12,496 bases of DNA from an uncultured Bacilli bacterium (GTDB lineage: Bacteria; Bacillota_I; Bacilli_A; RF39; UBA660): positions 1-12,496 of the forward strand of contig CAKPER010000033.1 of assembly GCA_934149245.1 (NCBI GenBank), in the 5' to 3' direction. Shown here one piece after another: positions 1 to 8,436 of this stretch (its first letter is position 1; each line of letters starts with the position of its first letter). The position numbers and the translations under genes are program-made. The notes under the pieces are model-generated. The model was not told the DNA's origin and ran no database searches. It worked only from the letters and a program-made list of their open reading frames with translations.

Positions 1-107
1 GTTGGTCCCGTTGGACCTATACAGCAACAATTATGATTATACTTCTTTGAAGACATTATTTTTTCTACTGCTTTTTTATATCCAGCATCACATTGGAAAT
101 TCTCCAT
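1..107 (-). CDS. Collagen-like Gly-X-Y repeat protein, N-terminal part only
   Basis: This is the beginning of a gene read leftwards; the rest lies outside the window. The first 35 codons read MENFQCDAGYKKAVEKIM..., then a Cys-Cys-Cys run followed by Ile-Gly-Pro-Thr-Gly-Pro, the opening of a collagen-like GPT repeat. I chose the ATG at 107 because AAAGGGG lies at 119-125, 11 nt upstream. In-frame ATGs at 128 and 146 would add 7 or 13 residues but have weaker ribosome binding sites. Proteins with a short, Cys-containing head followed by GPT repeats are common in Firmicutes and are often surface or exosporium components (BclA-like). Whether this one is, and what its C-terminal domain is, cannot be seen. 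A TTGACA at 232-237 and a CATAnnnTA at 225-233 (which resembles a late-sporulation sigma -10) lie upstream, but neither makes a convincing complete promoter. Confidence 0.7.
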   Translation of the reverse strand, partial: MENFQCDAGYKKAVEKIMSSKKYNHNCCCIGPTGP

Positions 108-280
108 AATATTTTTATCCCCTTTCATTTTTTCAACGACTCTCATAACATCAAATTTCTAAACTAATTCTATTAAATCCTGCAATATTTAAATTATATA
201 TTTTTTATAAGAGTCTTTCTATTATAAATTATGTCAAATATTATTTCTAATTAATTTAAAATACCTATAATTTATATATT

Positions 281-341
281 ATTAAAAAAAAGAATATAAA
301 CCTTTATTCTTCAAAATTTGAAAAAAAGTTTATATTCTTTT
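281..341 (-). terminator. Intrinsic terminator after ylbL
   Basis: A perfect 14-bp inverted repeat (288-301 with 328-341) is followed on the minus strand by a run of T. The loop contains a second small palindrome (ttcaa/ttgaa) that could lengthen the hairpin. The first arm overlaps the ylbL stop codon. The stem is AT-rich, but its length and the T-tract make termination of the ylbL transcript likely. It also separates ylbL from the collagen-like gene, which must therefore have its own promoter. Confidence 0.75.
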
Positions 342-1329
342 AATTATCTTTACTCAAATAATCTATAACATCTTTAAAAGTCTCTACTTTAACTATTTTC
401 AATTTATAATGATTTTTTTCAGCAACACTAATGGCTTCTTTATAATTTTCTTTGGGAACTAAAACTATATCCATCTTATCCTTATGTGCACCCATTATTT
501 TATATTTTATTCCATCTATTTTGCCTACATTACCTTCATAATCTATTGTACCAGTACCAGCAATTTTTCTCCCTTTTATTATATCCTGATCATTTATCTT
601 AGTATATATACTAAGAGTTAACATCATTCCACCTGATGAACCTGATTCACTGCTTCTAAACTTTAACTTAATCTTTGGATCAAGCTCATAATCATAATCA
701 GTAGTAATAACCGCACCTATCATTTTTTTAGAATTTTGTTTAATAACTTTAACTTGTATATCTTCTTCCTTATTATTTCTTAGTACTTTAAACAATAACT
801 TTTTATTAACAGCAGAATTTTGAATAATATTCCTTATCTCCTCTATATTTTCAATTTCCTTACCATTTATTTTCAATACTTCATCACCAATATTAAGACC
901 ATTATTTTTTGTTGTTGCTATTACAATATTTTTCTTACTTTTAACCTTTATTTCTTTATTACTATTCGTATAAGCAACATATATAGCATTATCAACAGAA
1001 TTTTCTAGCATAAGTCTATTACGATTATATATATCTTCAGGAGTTTCATTACTTATTTGTTGTTTACTTATCCTCTCCAAATCCCAATTAGGAATTACTA
1101 AAGAAAGTAAATAAGTAGGTACAGTAGCCTCATACTCTGTTACATAAAGCATATTCAAACTTCCATTTATATCACTACACTTTTTGCATTCTATTCTATC
1201 ATTTACCTTAATTGTACCACCTGGCATATTTATATAATATGGCAAATGATAATTAAACAAAAATATTAAAATTAAACAACTTATGATAAACAAATAATTA
1301 TCTTTTATATACTTTTTTATTTTTTTCAT
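340..1329 (-). CDS. ylbL: YlbL-like membrane-anchored PDZ/Lon-type serine protease
   Basis: This is a 329-aa protein with one N-terminal membrane segment (about residues 12-27), a short basic tail before it, a PDZ domain (about 137-197, with GLNIGDEVLKINGKEI), and a C-terminal Lon-type (S16) protease domain (about 215-325). The catalytic dyad of that family is visible: Ser232 in the GSSGG motif (Lon: GPSAG) and Lys277 in DGIKYKIMGAHK. The substrate is unknown. The domain order and length match Bacillus subtilis YlbL. The start is ATG at 1327-1329 with AAAGAG a few bases upstream. It is divergent from ylbJ with only 45 bp between the two starts; in Bacillus, ylbL and ylbJ are also close neighbours, which supports both names. 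Most of the protein after the anchor is expected outside the membrane. Confidence 0.9.
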   Translation of the reverse strand: MKKIKKYIKDNYLFIISCLILIFLFNYHLPYYINMPGGTIKVNDRIECKKCSDINGSLNMLYVTEYEATVPTYLLSLVIPNWDLERISKQQISNETPEDIYNRNRLMLENSVDNAIYVAYTNSNKEIKVKSKKNIVIATTKNNGLNIGDEVLKINGKEIENIEEIRNIIQNSAVNKKLLFKVLRNNKEEDIQVKVIKQNSKKMIGAVITTDYDYELDPKIKLKFRSSESGSSGGMMLTLSIYTKINDQDIIKGRKIAGTGTIDYEGNVGKIDGIKYKIMGAHKDKMDIVLVPKENYKEAISVAEKNHYKLKIVKVETFKDVIDYLSKDN

Positions 1330-1347
1330 TTAAACACTCTTTCTAAA

Positions 1348-1353
1348 TATAAT
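1348..1353 (+). promoter_or_regulatory. Putative -10 box for ylbJ
   Basis: A perfect TATAAT lies 21 nt before the ylbJ ATG. No good -35 hexamer sits at 16-18 bp, because that stretch is the start of ylbL. If it is used, the leader would be only about 15 nt, and no Shine-Dalgarno sequence is visible in it, so translation of ylbJ may be weak or near-leaderless. The call rests on the hexamer alone, in DNA where such hexamers occur by chance. Confidence 0.35.
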
Positions 1354-1374
1354 TTTAGTATCATATAGTTAATT

Positions 1375-2313
1375 ATGAAAACTAAATTAATAAATATTAT
1401 TGTAGTTACCCTCTCTATTATCTCGCTAATAGAGCTTCTATTTAATAGAACCTTAGTCTTTAGTACTATATCATATTCTCTAAATCTTTGGACTACATCT
1501 ATTATACCATCTTTATTTCCCTTTTTTATAATAAGTGACATTTTAATAAAATATAATGCTGTAAATTATATTCCTAACTTTATAAAAAAATACTTTTCTA
1601 AACTATTTAATGTTAGTGATAATGTTTTTATTGTCTTCATTCTAAGCATGTTATCTGGTTTTCCATCTAGTGCTAGATGTATAAGAACTATGTATGATAA
1701 CAATATGTTAGATGAGAAAGAAGCATCACATGCTCTAATATTTACCCACTTTTCTAATCCTTTATTTATAATGGGCGTTGTAGCCGTCTTTTTTCTAAAG
1801 AATGAAAAACTAGGATTAATAATTTTAATTTCACATTATATATCTAATATAATTTTAGGTATTATAACAAGAAAAATGACTGTTCCTTCTAAAATTAATC
1901 AAAGCAATTTAAAAAACAACTCTTCTATTAATTTTCCTAAAATTTTTATTAGTGCTATTAACAATGCTATCAATACACTATTAATGATTTTAGGAACATT
2001 AAGTTGTTTTCTAGTAATATCATCACTTATCATTAATAAAATTAATCTTGATGTATATACAGCAAGTATTTTTAAAGGAATATTAGAAATTACTATGGGA
2101 CTAGAAAGTCTATGTTCTATTGGTATTCCTGATATTTATAAAGTAGTAATATCAACAATGTTTATATCTTTTGGTGGCTTATCTGTCCATATTCAAATTT
2201 TATCTTTTCTAATTGATACTAAAATATCATATCGTCAATTTTTCATAGCCCGAATATTTCATGCTATCATATCTGGAATAATTAGCTATCTCTTATATAT
2301 AATTTTTATTTAG
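1375..2313 (+). CDS. ylbJ: YlbJ-like integral membrane protein (sporulation family)
   Basis: This 312-aa, strongly hydrophobic protein has about eight likely membrane segments (near residues 5-25, 40-58, 83-100, 123-141, 145-165, 195-218, 256-280 and 293-312). Motifs typical of YlbJ are visible: GFPSSAR (95-101), FSNPLFIMG (126-134), LEITMGLESL (237-246) and SFGGLSVHIQ (265-274). YlbJ belongs to the nucleoside-recognition (Gate) membrane family and in Bacillus is linked to spore formation; the transported substrate, if any, is not established. Its presence hints at a spore-forming organism or a descendant of one, but relatives also occur where sporulation is unproven. The ATG at 1375 is the first in frame, and no clear Shine-Dalgarno sequence precedes it. 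It ends tail to tail with ligA, overlapping by 8 bp, with no obvious terminator between them. Confidence 0.85.
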   Translation: MKTKLINIIVVTLSIISLIELLFNRTLVFSTISYSLNLWTTSIIPSLFPFFIISDILIKYNAVNYIPNFIKKYFSKLFNVSDNVFIVFILSMLSGFPSSARCIRTMYDNNMLDEKEASHALIFTHFSNPLFIMGVVAVFFLKNEKLGLIILISHYISNIILGIITRKMTVPSKINQSNLKNNSSINFPKIFISAINNAINTLLMILGTLSCFLVISSLIINKINLDVYTASIFKGILEITMGLESLCSIGIPDIYKVVISTMFISFGGLSVHIQILSFLIDTKISYRQFFIARIFHAIISGIISYLLYIIFI

Positions 2314-4315
2314 TATTATAATTTATTAATTTTAAAAATTTATCCTCATCCCATACTTCTATTCCTAAATCTAGAGCCTTAGTATACTTACTACCAGGAT
2401 TATCTCCTACTATAACAACTGATGTTTTCTTAGTAACACTGCTAGTAGTTTTACCCCCAACATTTTTTATAAGTTTACTAGCTTCATCTCTAGTTATTTT
2501 ATTCAAAGTACCTGTTAAAACAAATGTTAAATCTTTAAAATTAGCATTATCCTCACCTCTAGTACTTATAAATTCAGTATTTAGATTATAACTTTTTAGT
2601 TTCATAATTAAATCTTTATTACTACTATCTTTAAAATAAGAAACAACACTATCTGCAATAATAGGGCCAATATCTTTTAAAGAAGTTAAATCAGTATTAT
2701 CTGCAAGCATTAATGCATCAAGATTTTTATAATGACTAGCTAATATACTAGCCGTCTTTTCTCCTACTTGTTTAATACCTAAACCAAATATTAGTTTTTC
2801 TAAACTATTACTTTTGCTTTTTTCAATACTTTCAAATAATTTTGTAACAGACTTTTCTCCATATCCTTCTAACTGTTCTAATTCTTTTTTATATTGTTTA
2901 AGGCCATAAATATCACTTATATCCTTAAGATAGCCATAATTATATAAGTCTTCTATTATACTATCACCTAAACCATCTATATTCATAGCATTTTTACTAG
3001 CAAAATGAATTATTCCCTCTACATTTCTAGCAGGGCACGCCAAATTTGGACAAAAATAATCAGCTTCACTTTCTTTTCTAATTATTTTGGTTCCACATAT
3101 TGGACATTTATCAATCATCTGAAAAACTTTTTCACTACCATTTCTTCTTTCAACCAGTGGAAGCCCAACAGCTGGTATAACATCACCAGCCTTATAAATT
3201 TCTACTATATCGCCAATTCTTATATCATGAGCTACTACATTATCTTCGTTATGTAGTGTTGCTCTTCTTATTGTAGAACCTTGAATAGTAACTGGTTCTA
3301 AAACGGCATTAGGAGTTATCTGTCCAGTACGACCAACCGTGAATATTATATCTATAAGTTTAGTATAACAAATAGTTGCTGGAAACTTATAGGCTATACA
3401 CCACTTAGGATATTTATTAGTATATCCTAATTTTTGTTGAACCATTATATCATTAACTTTTATAACAACACCATCTATATCATATTCTAAACTATCTCTA
3501 ATAGCCGTTTTCTTATTTATATAATCTAATATTTCATCAATATTTTTAACTTTTTTATTATTATTATTTACTCTAAATCCAAGTCTTTTCATATAATTTA
3601 GAGCTTCTTCATGAGTAGTAAGTCCATAGTCAAGAGGATTTGGTAAATGATAAATAAAACATGATAAATGTCTTTTAGCAACTTCCCTACTATCTAAAAG
3701 TTTAATAGAACCAGAAGCTGCATTTCTACAATTTTGAAGTAATGGTAAATTTTTTGCTTCACGCTCACGATTAAGTTCCTGTAAAACACGTTTTTCCATA
3801 TAAATTTCTCCACGAACCTCAATAGAGACTGGCTCCTTTAATTTTAAAGGAACTGTCCTAATGGTTTTAACATTAGTTGTTATATCATCTCCAATAACAC
3901 CAGTACCCCGAGTAGCTGCTCTTGTTAAAATTCCTTTTTCATAATGAAGTGAAACTGACAAACCATCTATTTTTAACTCACATACATACTCTGGATGATA
4001 TCCTTCATTTGCTATATTTTGATCAAAATTAATAATTTCTTCTTCGTTAAAAACGTCTCCTATAGACAACATAGGAATAGTATGAGTAACTTTAGAAAAT
4101 CCTTCACTTACACCGCCACCAACTCTGTTAGTAGGTGAATCTTCCCTTTTTAAATAAGGATATTCCAACTCTATTTCTTCTAATTCTCTTAAATATTTAT
4201 CAAATTCCTGATCTGTTATTTTAGGATTATCTAAAATATAATAATCATAATTAGCTTCATTCAATATTTTTATTAATTCATCTACTCTTGCTTTAACTAA
4301 TCTATCATTATCCAT
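2306..4315 (-). CDS. ligA: NAD-dependent DNA ligase LigA
   Basis: LigA seals nicks in DNA during replication and repair, using NAD+ to adenylate itself. It is 669 aa from the ATG at 4313-4315, a normal length. A TTG at 4322-4324 is also open, but AGGAAAGGA (4325-4333) abuts that TTG and is ideally spaced (9 nt) from the ATG. Domains in order: Ia NAD-binding head; adenylation domain with Lys115 in CELKIDG; OB fold (about 325-400, with VGRTGQITPNAVLEPV); a four-cysteine zinc finger (Cys404, Cys407, Cys422, Cys427); helix-hairpin-helix repeats (about 440-560, with FGLGIKQVGEKTA); and a C-terminal BRCT domain (about 592-665). All key residues are present, so it should be active. It stands alone here rather than beside pcrA, as is common in other Firmicutes, and has its own -10 box upstream. 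Confidence 0.97.
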   Translation of the reverse strand: MDNDRLVKARVDELIKILNEANYDYYILDNPKITDQEFDKYLRELEEIELEYPYLKREDSPTNRVGGGVSEGFSKVTHTIPMLSIGDVFNEEEIINFDQNIANEGYHPEYVCELKIDGLSVSLHYEKGILTRAATRGTGVIGDDITTNVKTIRTVPLKLKEPVSIEVRGEIYMEKRVLQELNREREAKNLPLLQNCRNAASGSIKLLDSREVAKRHLSCFIYHLPNPLDYGLTTHEEALNYMKRLGFRVNNNNKKVKNIDEILDYINKKTAIRDSLEYDIDGVVIKVNDIMVQQKLGYTNKYPKWCIAYKFPATICYTKLIDIIFTVGRTGQITPNAVLEPVTIQGSTIRRATLHNEDNVVAHDIRIGDIVEIYKAGDVIPAVGLPLVERRNGSEKVFQMIDKCPICGTKIIRKESEADYFCPNLACPARNVEGIIHFASKNAMNIDGLGDSIIEDLYNYGYLKDISDIYGLKQYKKELEQLEGYGEKSVTKLFESIEKSKSNSLEKLIFGLGIKQVGEKTASILASHYKNLDALMLADNTDLTSLKDIGPIIADSVVSYFKDSSNKDLIMKLKSYNLNTEFISTRGEDNANFKDLTFVLTGTLNKITRDEASKLIKNVGGKTTSSVTKKTSVVIVGDNPGSKYTKALDLGIEVWDEDKFLKLINYNTK

Positions 4316-4341
4316 CAATATCAATCCTTTCCTATTGTTAG

Positions 4342-4347
4342 ATTATA
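4342..4347 (-). promoter_or_regulatory. Putative -10 box for ligA
   Basis: TATAAT on the minus strand lies about 27 nt upstream of the ligA ATG, leaving a leader of roughly 20 nt that includes the Shine-Dalgarno sequence. The region at -35 (TACAAA or GTACAA) matches the consensus poorly. Because the upstream pheT transcript appears to end at 4564-4600, ligA needs its own promoter, and this is the best candidate. Confidence 0.5.
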
Positions 4348-4617
4348 CTATATAAAAAAGACATTTGTACTTTCTAATATCTAATAAATTATTAACTTTA
4401 AGTAATTCATAAATGATATCATATATACATATTTATTAGAATTATAATAAAGTTTTTTATAATAATCAAGTATTTAGAGATAATTTTAGAATATTATTAT
4501 TATCAAATATAATAAATTTTTTTGGATTAATACTTTTTACTATTATGACCTAATATATAAAATAAAAAAGCATTTAAATATATAAATTTAAAACTTTTTT
4601 AAAATTACTATTAATAA
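4348..4617 (-). other. AT-rich intergenic region between pheT and ligA
   Basis: I see no gene, RNA or long repeat in this stretch. Both strands are broken by stops and the sequence is almost entirely A and T. It holds the likely pheT terminator (4564-4600) on one side and the ligA promoter on the other. Confidence 0.6.
4564..4600 (-). terminator. Likely intrinsic terminator after pheT
   Basis: AAAAAAG (4564-4570) pairs with CTTTTTT (4594-4600), and the inner TTTAAA-type segments can extend the stem with small mismatches. On the minus strand the second arm runs into GCTTTTTTATTTTATA, giving a T-tract. The stem has only one or two G-C pairs, so it is weak, but it lies just after the pheT stop codon, where the operon should end. 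Confidence 0.45.
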
Positions 4618-6993
4618 TTATTTATCTCTTAAGATAGCATTATGGGTTGAACATACTTTTTGAATAATATTTTCAAATAATTTCATGACTTCTTCTTCAG
4701 TTAAAGTTTTATTTTGATCTTCAAATGTTAGATTGAAGGCAATTGATTTTTTATCTTTAGCTATGTTGTCTCCAGTATAAACATCAAACACTTCTACTTT
4801 GGTAAGTAGTCTAGAACCTGTGTGTTCTATTGTTTTTGATAATTCTATAGATGGTAGGTTTTTATCTACAATAAAGGCTACGTCTTTACAAATGCTTGGA
4901 TATTTAGATGATGGCTTATATTTTAGTGGTTTTATATTAGACTCCATTAATTTAGTCATAGATAGTTCGGCTATAAAGATATCATCTTTTTCTATTTTAG
5001 GATGAATTCTACCTATTACACCGATTTCTTTTCTGTCTAGTGTAATGCTAGCACACATATATGGATGCATATCATTTACAGTATCTGAAATAAAATTATA
5101 TCTATTTTTAAAACCTAGGTAGTTAAGTAAATTTTCAACAATGCCTTTAATTAAGTAAAAGTCTACTTTATTTTTATTAGCTTGCCAGCTGGTACTTAAA
5201 TAATTACCTTTCATTAAGATACATACCTTTATATCTTCTTTTTGTTCTAAATCATATGTTTTACTTATTTCATATAAGAAAATATCATCTATATTTCTTG
5301 CTTTATTATAATTATAAATATTTAATAAAGAAGGAATTAGAGTTGTTCTAAGAATTGATTTATCTATACTCATAGGATTAGGGAGATTGATATTTTCTTT
5401 ATCTTCATATTTAAACATTTTAGCCATTTTTGGGCTTACTAAAGTATAGGTTTTAGCCTCATTTAAGCCAAGGGCTCTTAGTCTTTTGGAAATTATTTTT
5501 CTTAACTTAACATCACCTATATATTCTCCTTTTCTAATAGGGCTACTAGGTAGTGTTGATACTAAGTTTTGATAGCCATATAATCTTCCTATTTCTTCTG
5601 CTATATCATTAATGTTAGGATCTATATCAAGTCTTCTTTTAGGAATTGTTGTTGTAAATGTATTATCTTTTATGGTATAGGTAAAATCTAATCTTTCTAA
5701 TTCATGAGCCATATCTTCTTTAGAGATAGTTATTCCTAACATTTTGTTAATATCTTCTACTGTAAAAGATACTTTTTTCTCAGATTTATCAATGTTATCA
5801 TAAGAGACTACTCCTGATAATATGGTAGCATCTGCATATTTTTCTAATAAATGACACGCTCTATCTAGGGCTAAAATTGTATACTCGTAGTTTAGTCCTT
5901 TACCATATCTGATAGAAGCTTCGCTTTTTAAATCAAGATTTTTAGCTGTATACCTTATACTTATAGGATCAAAAATAGCACTTTCTATTAAAATAGTAGA
6001 AGTATTTTCTGTAACTTCAGTATTTTCTCCTCCCATAACTCCAGCAACGCATACAGGCTTTTTACCATCTGTTATTACAATATCGCTTTCTTTTAATATT
6101 CTTTCTTTACCATCTAAAGTAGTTATTTCTTCGTTATTCTTAGCATTTCTTACTAAAATATTATTCCCTAATTTATCTTTATCAAAGAAATGAAGGGGTT
6201 GACCAAACTCTAACATAACATAATTAGAAATATCGACAACATTATTTATTGAACGCATTCCTGCTCTAGTAAGACGTCTTTTTATAAATTCTGGTGATTC
6301 TTTTATCTGTACATTCTTAACCATTTTTGCTAAATAGAATGGACATTTTTCCGTTTCTACTTTTAAGCTAAAGTGATCCTTTATATTATCAGCAACTTCT
6401 TTATGAGAAACATCTGGTAAGGTAACTTTTTTATTTAAAATACAGGCTATTTCGTAAGCAAAACCTATATGATAATAGCAGTCGTTATTACGATGTTTAT
6501 GAATATCTAATTCATATAATATCTCTTCTAAATGTAAATATTTTATTGGATCCGCTCCAACTTTAGCATCATTTGGTAATTCTTCAATTCCCTTGGCGTA
6601 TGTTTCATCATTTTTTTCTTCTAGGCCTAATTCGTATAAGGCACATAACATTCCGTTAGATTCTACGCCTCTAATTTTACTTTTTTTAATTTTAAAGTCT
6701 CCTGGTAAGATTGCTCCTGGTAAGGCTACTATTACTTTTAAACCTACTCTTACATTAGGAGCACCACATACTATTTGGTATGTTTCACTACCAGTATTTA
6801 CTTTGCATACATGGAGATGATCACTATCTGGATGATCGTAGCACTCGGTAACTTCGCCTATTACTAAATTGTCTATATGATTAGTAATTACTTTCTCTAT
6901 ATTTATACCGGCTTTAGTTATTTTGGTAGCTAACTCATGTAAATCTTCATCACTTATATCAATGTAATCACTTACCCACTCTAAATCTATCAT
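4618..6993 (-). CDS. pheT: Phenylalanyl-tRNA synthetase beta subunit
   Basis: This is the large subunit of the (alpha-beta)2 enzyme that charges tRNA-Phe. It is 791 aa, full length. Domains in order: N-terminal region; an EMAP-like tRNA-binding OB domain (about 40-150, with VIGEVTECYDHPDSDHLHVCKV); the B3/B4 region, which carries editing activity in this family (about 205-370, with NNVVDISNYVMLEFGQPLHFFD); the B5 domain (about 403-470); the catalytic-like core (about 490-680); and the C-terminal anticodon-binding FDX-ACB domain (about 697-790, with KYPSICKDVAFIVD). The ATG at 6991-6993 has AGAGAGG about 10 nt upstream. It follows pheS by 23 bp on the same transcript. Small departures from the usual motifs (HKHRNNDC where TPNRxDC is typical, and SIRYGKGLN where SRFEKGVD is typical) look like lineage variation. 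It is controlled by the T-box leader at 8383-8600. Confidence 0.96.
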   Translation of the reverse strand: MIDLEWVSDYIDISDEDLHELATKITKAGINIEKVITNHIDNLVIGEVTECYDHPDSDHLHVCKVNTGSETYQIVCGAPNVRVGLKVIVALPGAILPGDFKIKKSKIRGVESNGMLCALYELGLEEKNDETYAKGIEELPNDAKVGADPIKYLHLEEILYELDIHKHRNNDCYYHIGFAYEIACILNKKVTLPDVSHKEVADNIKDHFSLKVETEKCPFYLAKMVKNVQIKESPEFIKRRLTRAGMRSINNVVDISNYVMLEFGQPLHFFDKDKLGNNILVRNAKNNEEITTLDGKERILKESDIVITDGKKPVCVAGVMGGENTEVTENTSTILIESAIFDPISIRYTAKNLDLKSEASIRYGKGLNYEYTILALDRACHLLEKYADATILSGVVSYDNIDKSEKKVSFTVEDINKMLGITISKEDMAHELERLDFTYTIKDNTFTTTIPKRRLDIDPNINDIAEEIGRLYGYQNLVSTLPSSPIRKGEYIGDVKLRKIISKRLRALGLNEAKTYTLVSPKMAKMFKYEDKENINLPNPMSIDKSILRTTLIPSLLNIYNYNKARNIDDIFLYEISKTYDLEQKEDIKVCILMKGNYLSTSWQANKNKVDFYLIKGIVENLLNYLGFKNRYNFISDTVNDMHPYMCASITLDRKEIGVIGRIHPKIEKDDIFIAELSMTKLMESNIKPLKYKPSSKYPSICKDVAFIVDKNLPSIELSKTIEHTGSRLLTKVEVFDVYTGDNIAKDKKSIAFNLTFEDQNKTLTEEEVMKLFENIIQKVCSTHNAILRDK

Positions 6994-7016
6994 CTTATCA
7001 AATCCTCTCTTTTTTA

Positions 7017-8057
7017 TTATTTTTCAATTCTATCAAAAGTTTCTAATTCTTTTAAGTTTGTTGTATAAAAGGTTCTAACATCATTTATTCCGTACTTTAA
7101 CATTGCTAGACGTTCTGCTCCAAAGCCAAAGGCAAAGCCAGTCCATTGGCTAGATTGGTAGCCACAGTTATTAAGGACATTAGGGTGAACAATTCCACCA
7201 CCTGCTACTGTTATCCAACCTGTATTTTTACATATTGAACATCCTTTTTGCTGGCAATTAAAACAGCTTATATCAACCTCGACTGATGGCTCTGTAAATT
7301 GATAATAACTTGGTCTAAATCTTGTTTTTACATCATTACCAAATAATTTTTTGACAATTTCATCAATAGTACCTTTTAAATCAGATAAACTAACATCATG
7401 ATCTACTAATAATCCTTCTATTTGAGTAAACTGATGAGAGTGTGTTGCATCATCATCATCACGTCTATAAGTTTTACCTGGGCAAATCATTCTAATTGGT
7501 TTCTTTTCTTTATTTGCTAACATTACTCTAATTTGAACTGGAGATGTTTGACTACGAAGTAAAAGTTCTTCATCTTTAATATAAAATGTGTCTTGAGCAT
7601 CTCTTGCTGGATGTCCTTTAGGAATATTTAAAAGTTCAAAATTATACTTATCTTGCTCTAGTTCAGGACCATCTACTACATCATAGCCCATAGAAATTAA
7701 TAAATCTTCTACTTCTTCGATTAATTTTTCTAATATATTAGCAGAACCTATATTAATCTTTGTAGCAGGTAAGCTTATATCTATTTTCTCAGAAGAAAGT
7801 TTTTGATTAATTAATTCTTCTTCTAATTTTTCTTTTAAGCTATCATATCTAGATGTAAATGCTTGCTTTAATTCGTTCATTTTTTTACCAAACTCTTTTT
7901 TCTCATCATTTGGTAGCATTCTGATTAGAGAATTAAGTTCTGTTATTTTTCCTTTTTTTCCCATATATTCTACTTTTAATTTATTTAAATCTTCTATAGT
8001 GTTTATATTGCTATAGATATTATCAATATTTTTTAATAGTTCTAATAATTGTTCCAT
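7017..8057 (-). CDS. pheS: Phenylalanyl-tRNA synthetase alpha subunit
   Basis: This is the catalytic class II subunit, 346 aa, normal length. The N-terminal coiled-coil that contacts tRNA spans about residues 1-90. The class II core contains DGPELEQDKYNFELLNIPKGHPARD (129-153; motif 1 region), motif 2 with GKTYRRDDDDATHSHQFTQIEG (194-215), and motif 3 with GFGAERLAMLKYGI (311-324). A Cys cluster (Cys265, Cys268, Cys273, Cys276) before TGWITVAGGG is usual in Firmicutes PheS. The ATG at 8055-8057 is preceded by AAGAGGT. It starts 13 bp after the upstream 95-aa ORF stops, so the two may be translationally coupled, and pheT follows after 23 bp. Expression should rise when uncharged tRNA-Phe accumulates, through the T-box. 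Confidence 0.96.
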   Translation of the reverse strand: MEQLLELLKNIDNIYSNINTIEDLNKLKVEYMGKKGKITELNSLIRMLPNDEKKEFGKKMNELKQAFTSRYDSLKEKLEEELINQKLSSEKIDISLPATKINIGSANILEKLIEEVEDLLISMGYDVVDGPELEQDKYNFELLNIPKGHPARDAQDTFYIKDEELLLRSQTSPVQIRVMLANKEKKPIRMICPGKTYRRDDDDATHSHQFTQIEGLLVDHDVSLSDLKGTIDEIVKKLFGNDVKTRFRPSYYQFTEPSVEVDISCFNCQQKGCSICKNTGWITVAGGGIVHPNVLNNCGYQSSQWTGFAFGFGAERLAMLKYGINDVRTFYTTNLKELETFDRIEK

Positions 8058-8070
8058 AGTTACCTCTTTT

Positions 8071-8358
8071 CTATATGTTTTCTATCATACTTATAAATCC
8101 ATCTTTACCTAATGATTGTTCATATTTTTCCATAATACTTATAAATTTGTTATGACTAAGGGTTAAATCTTCTAGTCTATCATAGACTACGTTATCAATA
8201 TTTTTTATTCCATACTTTATTAAATATTTTATATTTAGTTCAACATCTCTTCTGTTTGTCTCTAAATTATCTAAAATATAAGCATTAGTATTTTTTAAGA
8301 TTTTATCATAAATTTCATTAGATATGTATTTTAATAAATATTCGGTATTCTTCTTCAT
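8071..8358 (-). CDS. Unrecognised 95-aa protein, first gene of the phe operon
   Basis: I do not recognise this protein. It is 95 aa, charged and mostly helical in appearance, with no signal peptide, membrane segment or cysteine. The centre has a repeated-looking pattern (NIKYLIKYGIKNIDNVVYDRLEDL) and the end reads GKDGFISMIENI. It looks real: its ATG at 8356-8358 has an excellent AAAGGAG (8366-8372) just downstream of the T-box terminator, and its stop lies 13 bp before pheS, whose Shine-Dalgarno sequence fills the gap. The T-box should therefore control it together with pheS and pheT. Position suggests either a role linked to phenylalanyl-tRNA charging or a leader gene helping pheS translation; both are inference. 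Confidence 0.7.
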   Translation of the reverse strand: MKKNTEYLLKYISNEIYDKILKNTNAYILDNLETNRRDVELNIKYLIKYGIKNIDNVVYDRLEDLTLSHNKFISIMEKYEQSLGKDGFISMIENI

Positions 8359-8375
8359 AAATCAGCTCCTTTAAA

Positions 8376-8436
8376 ATAATAAAAAGAAAGTTGGTAAAAG
8401 GACGGGCTTAAGTAGCTCGCGGTACCACCTTTCTTT
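8376..8436 (-). terminator. T-box-controlled terminator
   Basis: AAAGAAAGGTGGTA (8423-8436, minus strand) pairs with TACCAACTTTCTTT (8383-8396) with a single G/A mismatch in 14 positions, followed by a T-rich tail. The first arm overlaps the T-box sequence, so this terminator and the antiterminator exclude each other, as required for the switch. Confidence 0.88.

Noticed and set aside
232..237. TTGACA as a sigma-A promoter for the collagen-like gene
   Set aside because: The -35 hexamer is perfect but no acceptable -10 box lies 16-18 bp downstream; the only TATAAT is far too close.
820..1008. Plus-strand ORF opposite ylbL
   Set aside because: It is antisense to the conserved PDZ-containing part of ylbL and has an AT-rich, non-coding-like composition. 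The same reasoning removes plus-strand ORFs at 3005-3256, 4799-5005, 6593-6820 and 11363-11554.
1326..1541. Minus-strand 71-codon ORF spanning the ylbL-ylbJ gap
   Set aside because: It lies opposite the start of ylbJ, which has clear family motifs, and its own translation shows no recognisable domain.
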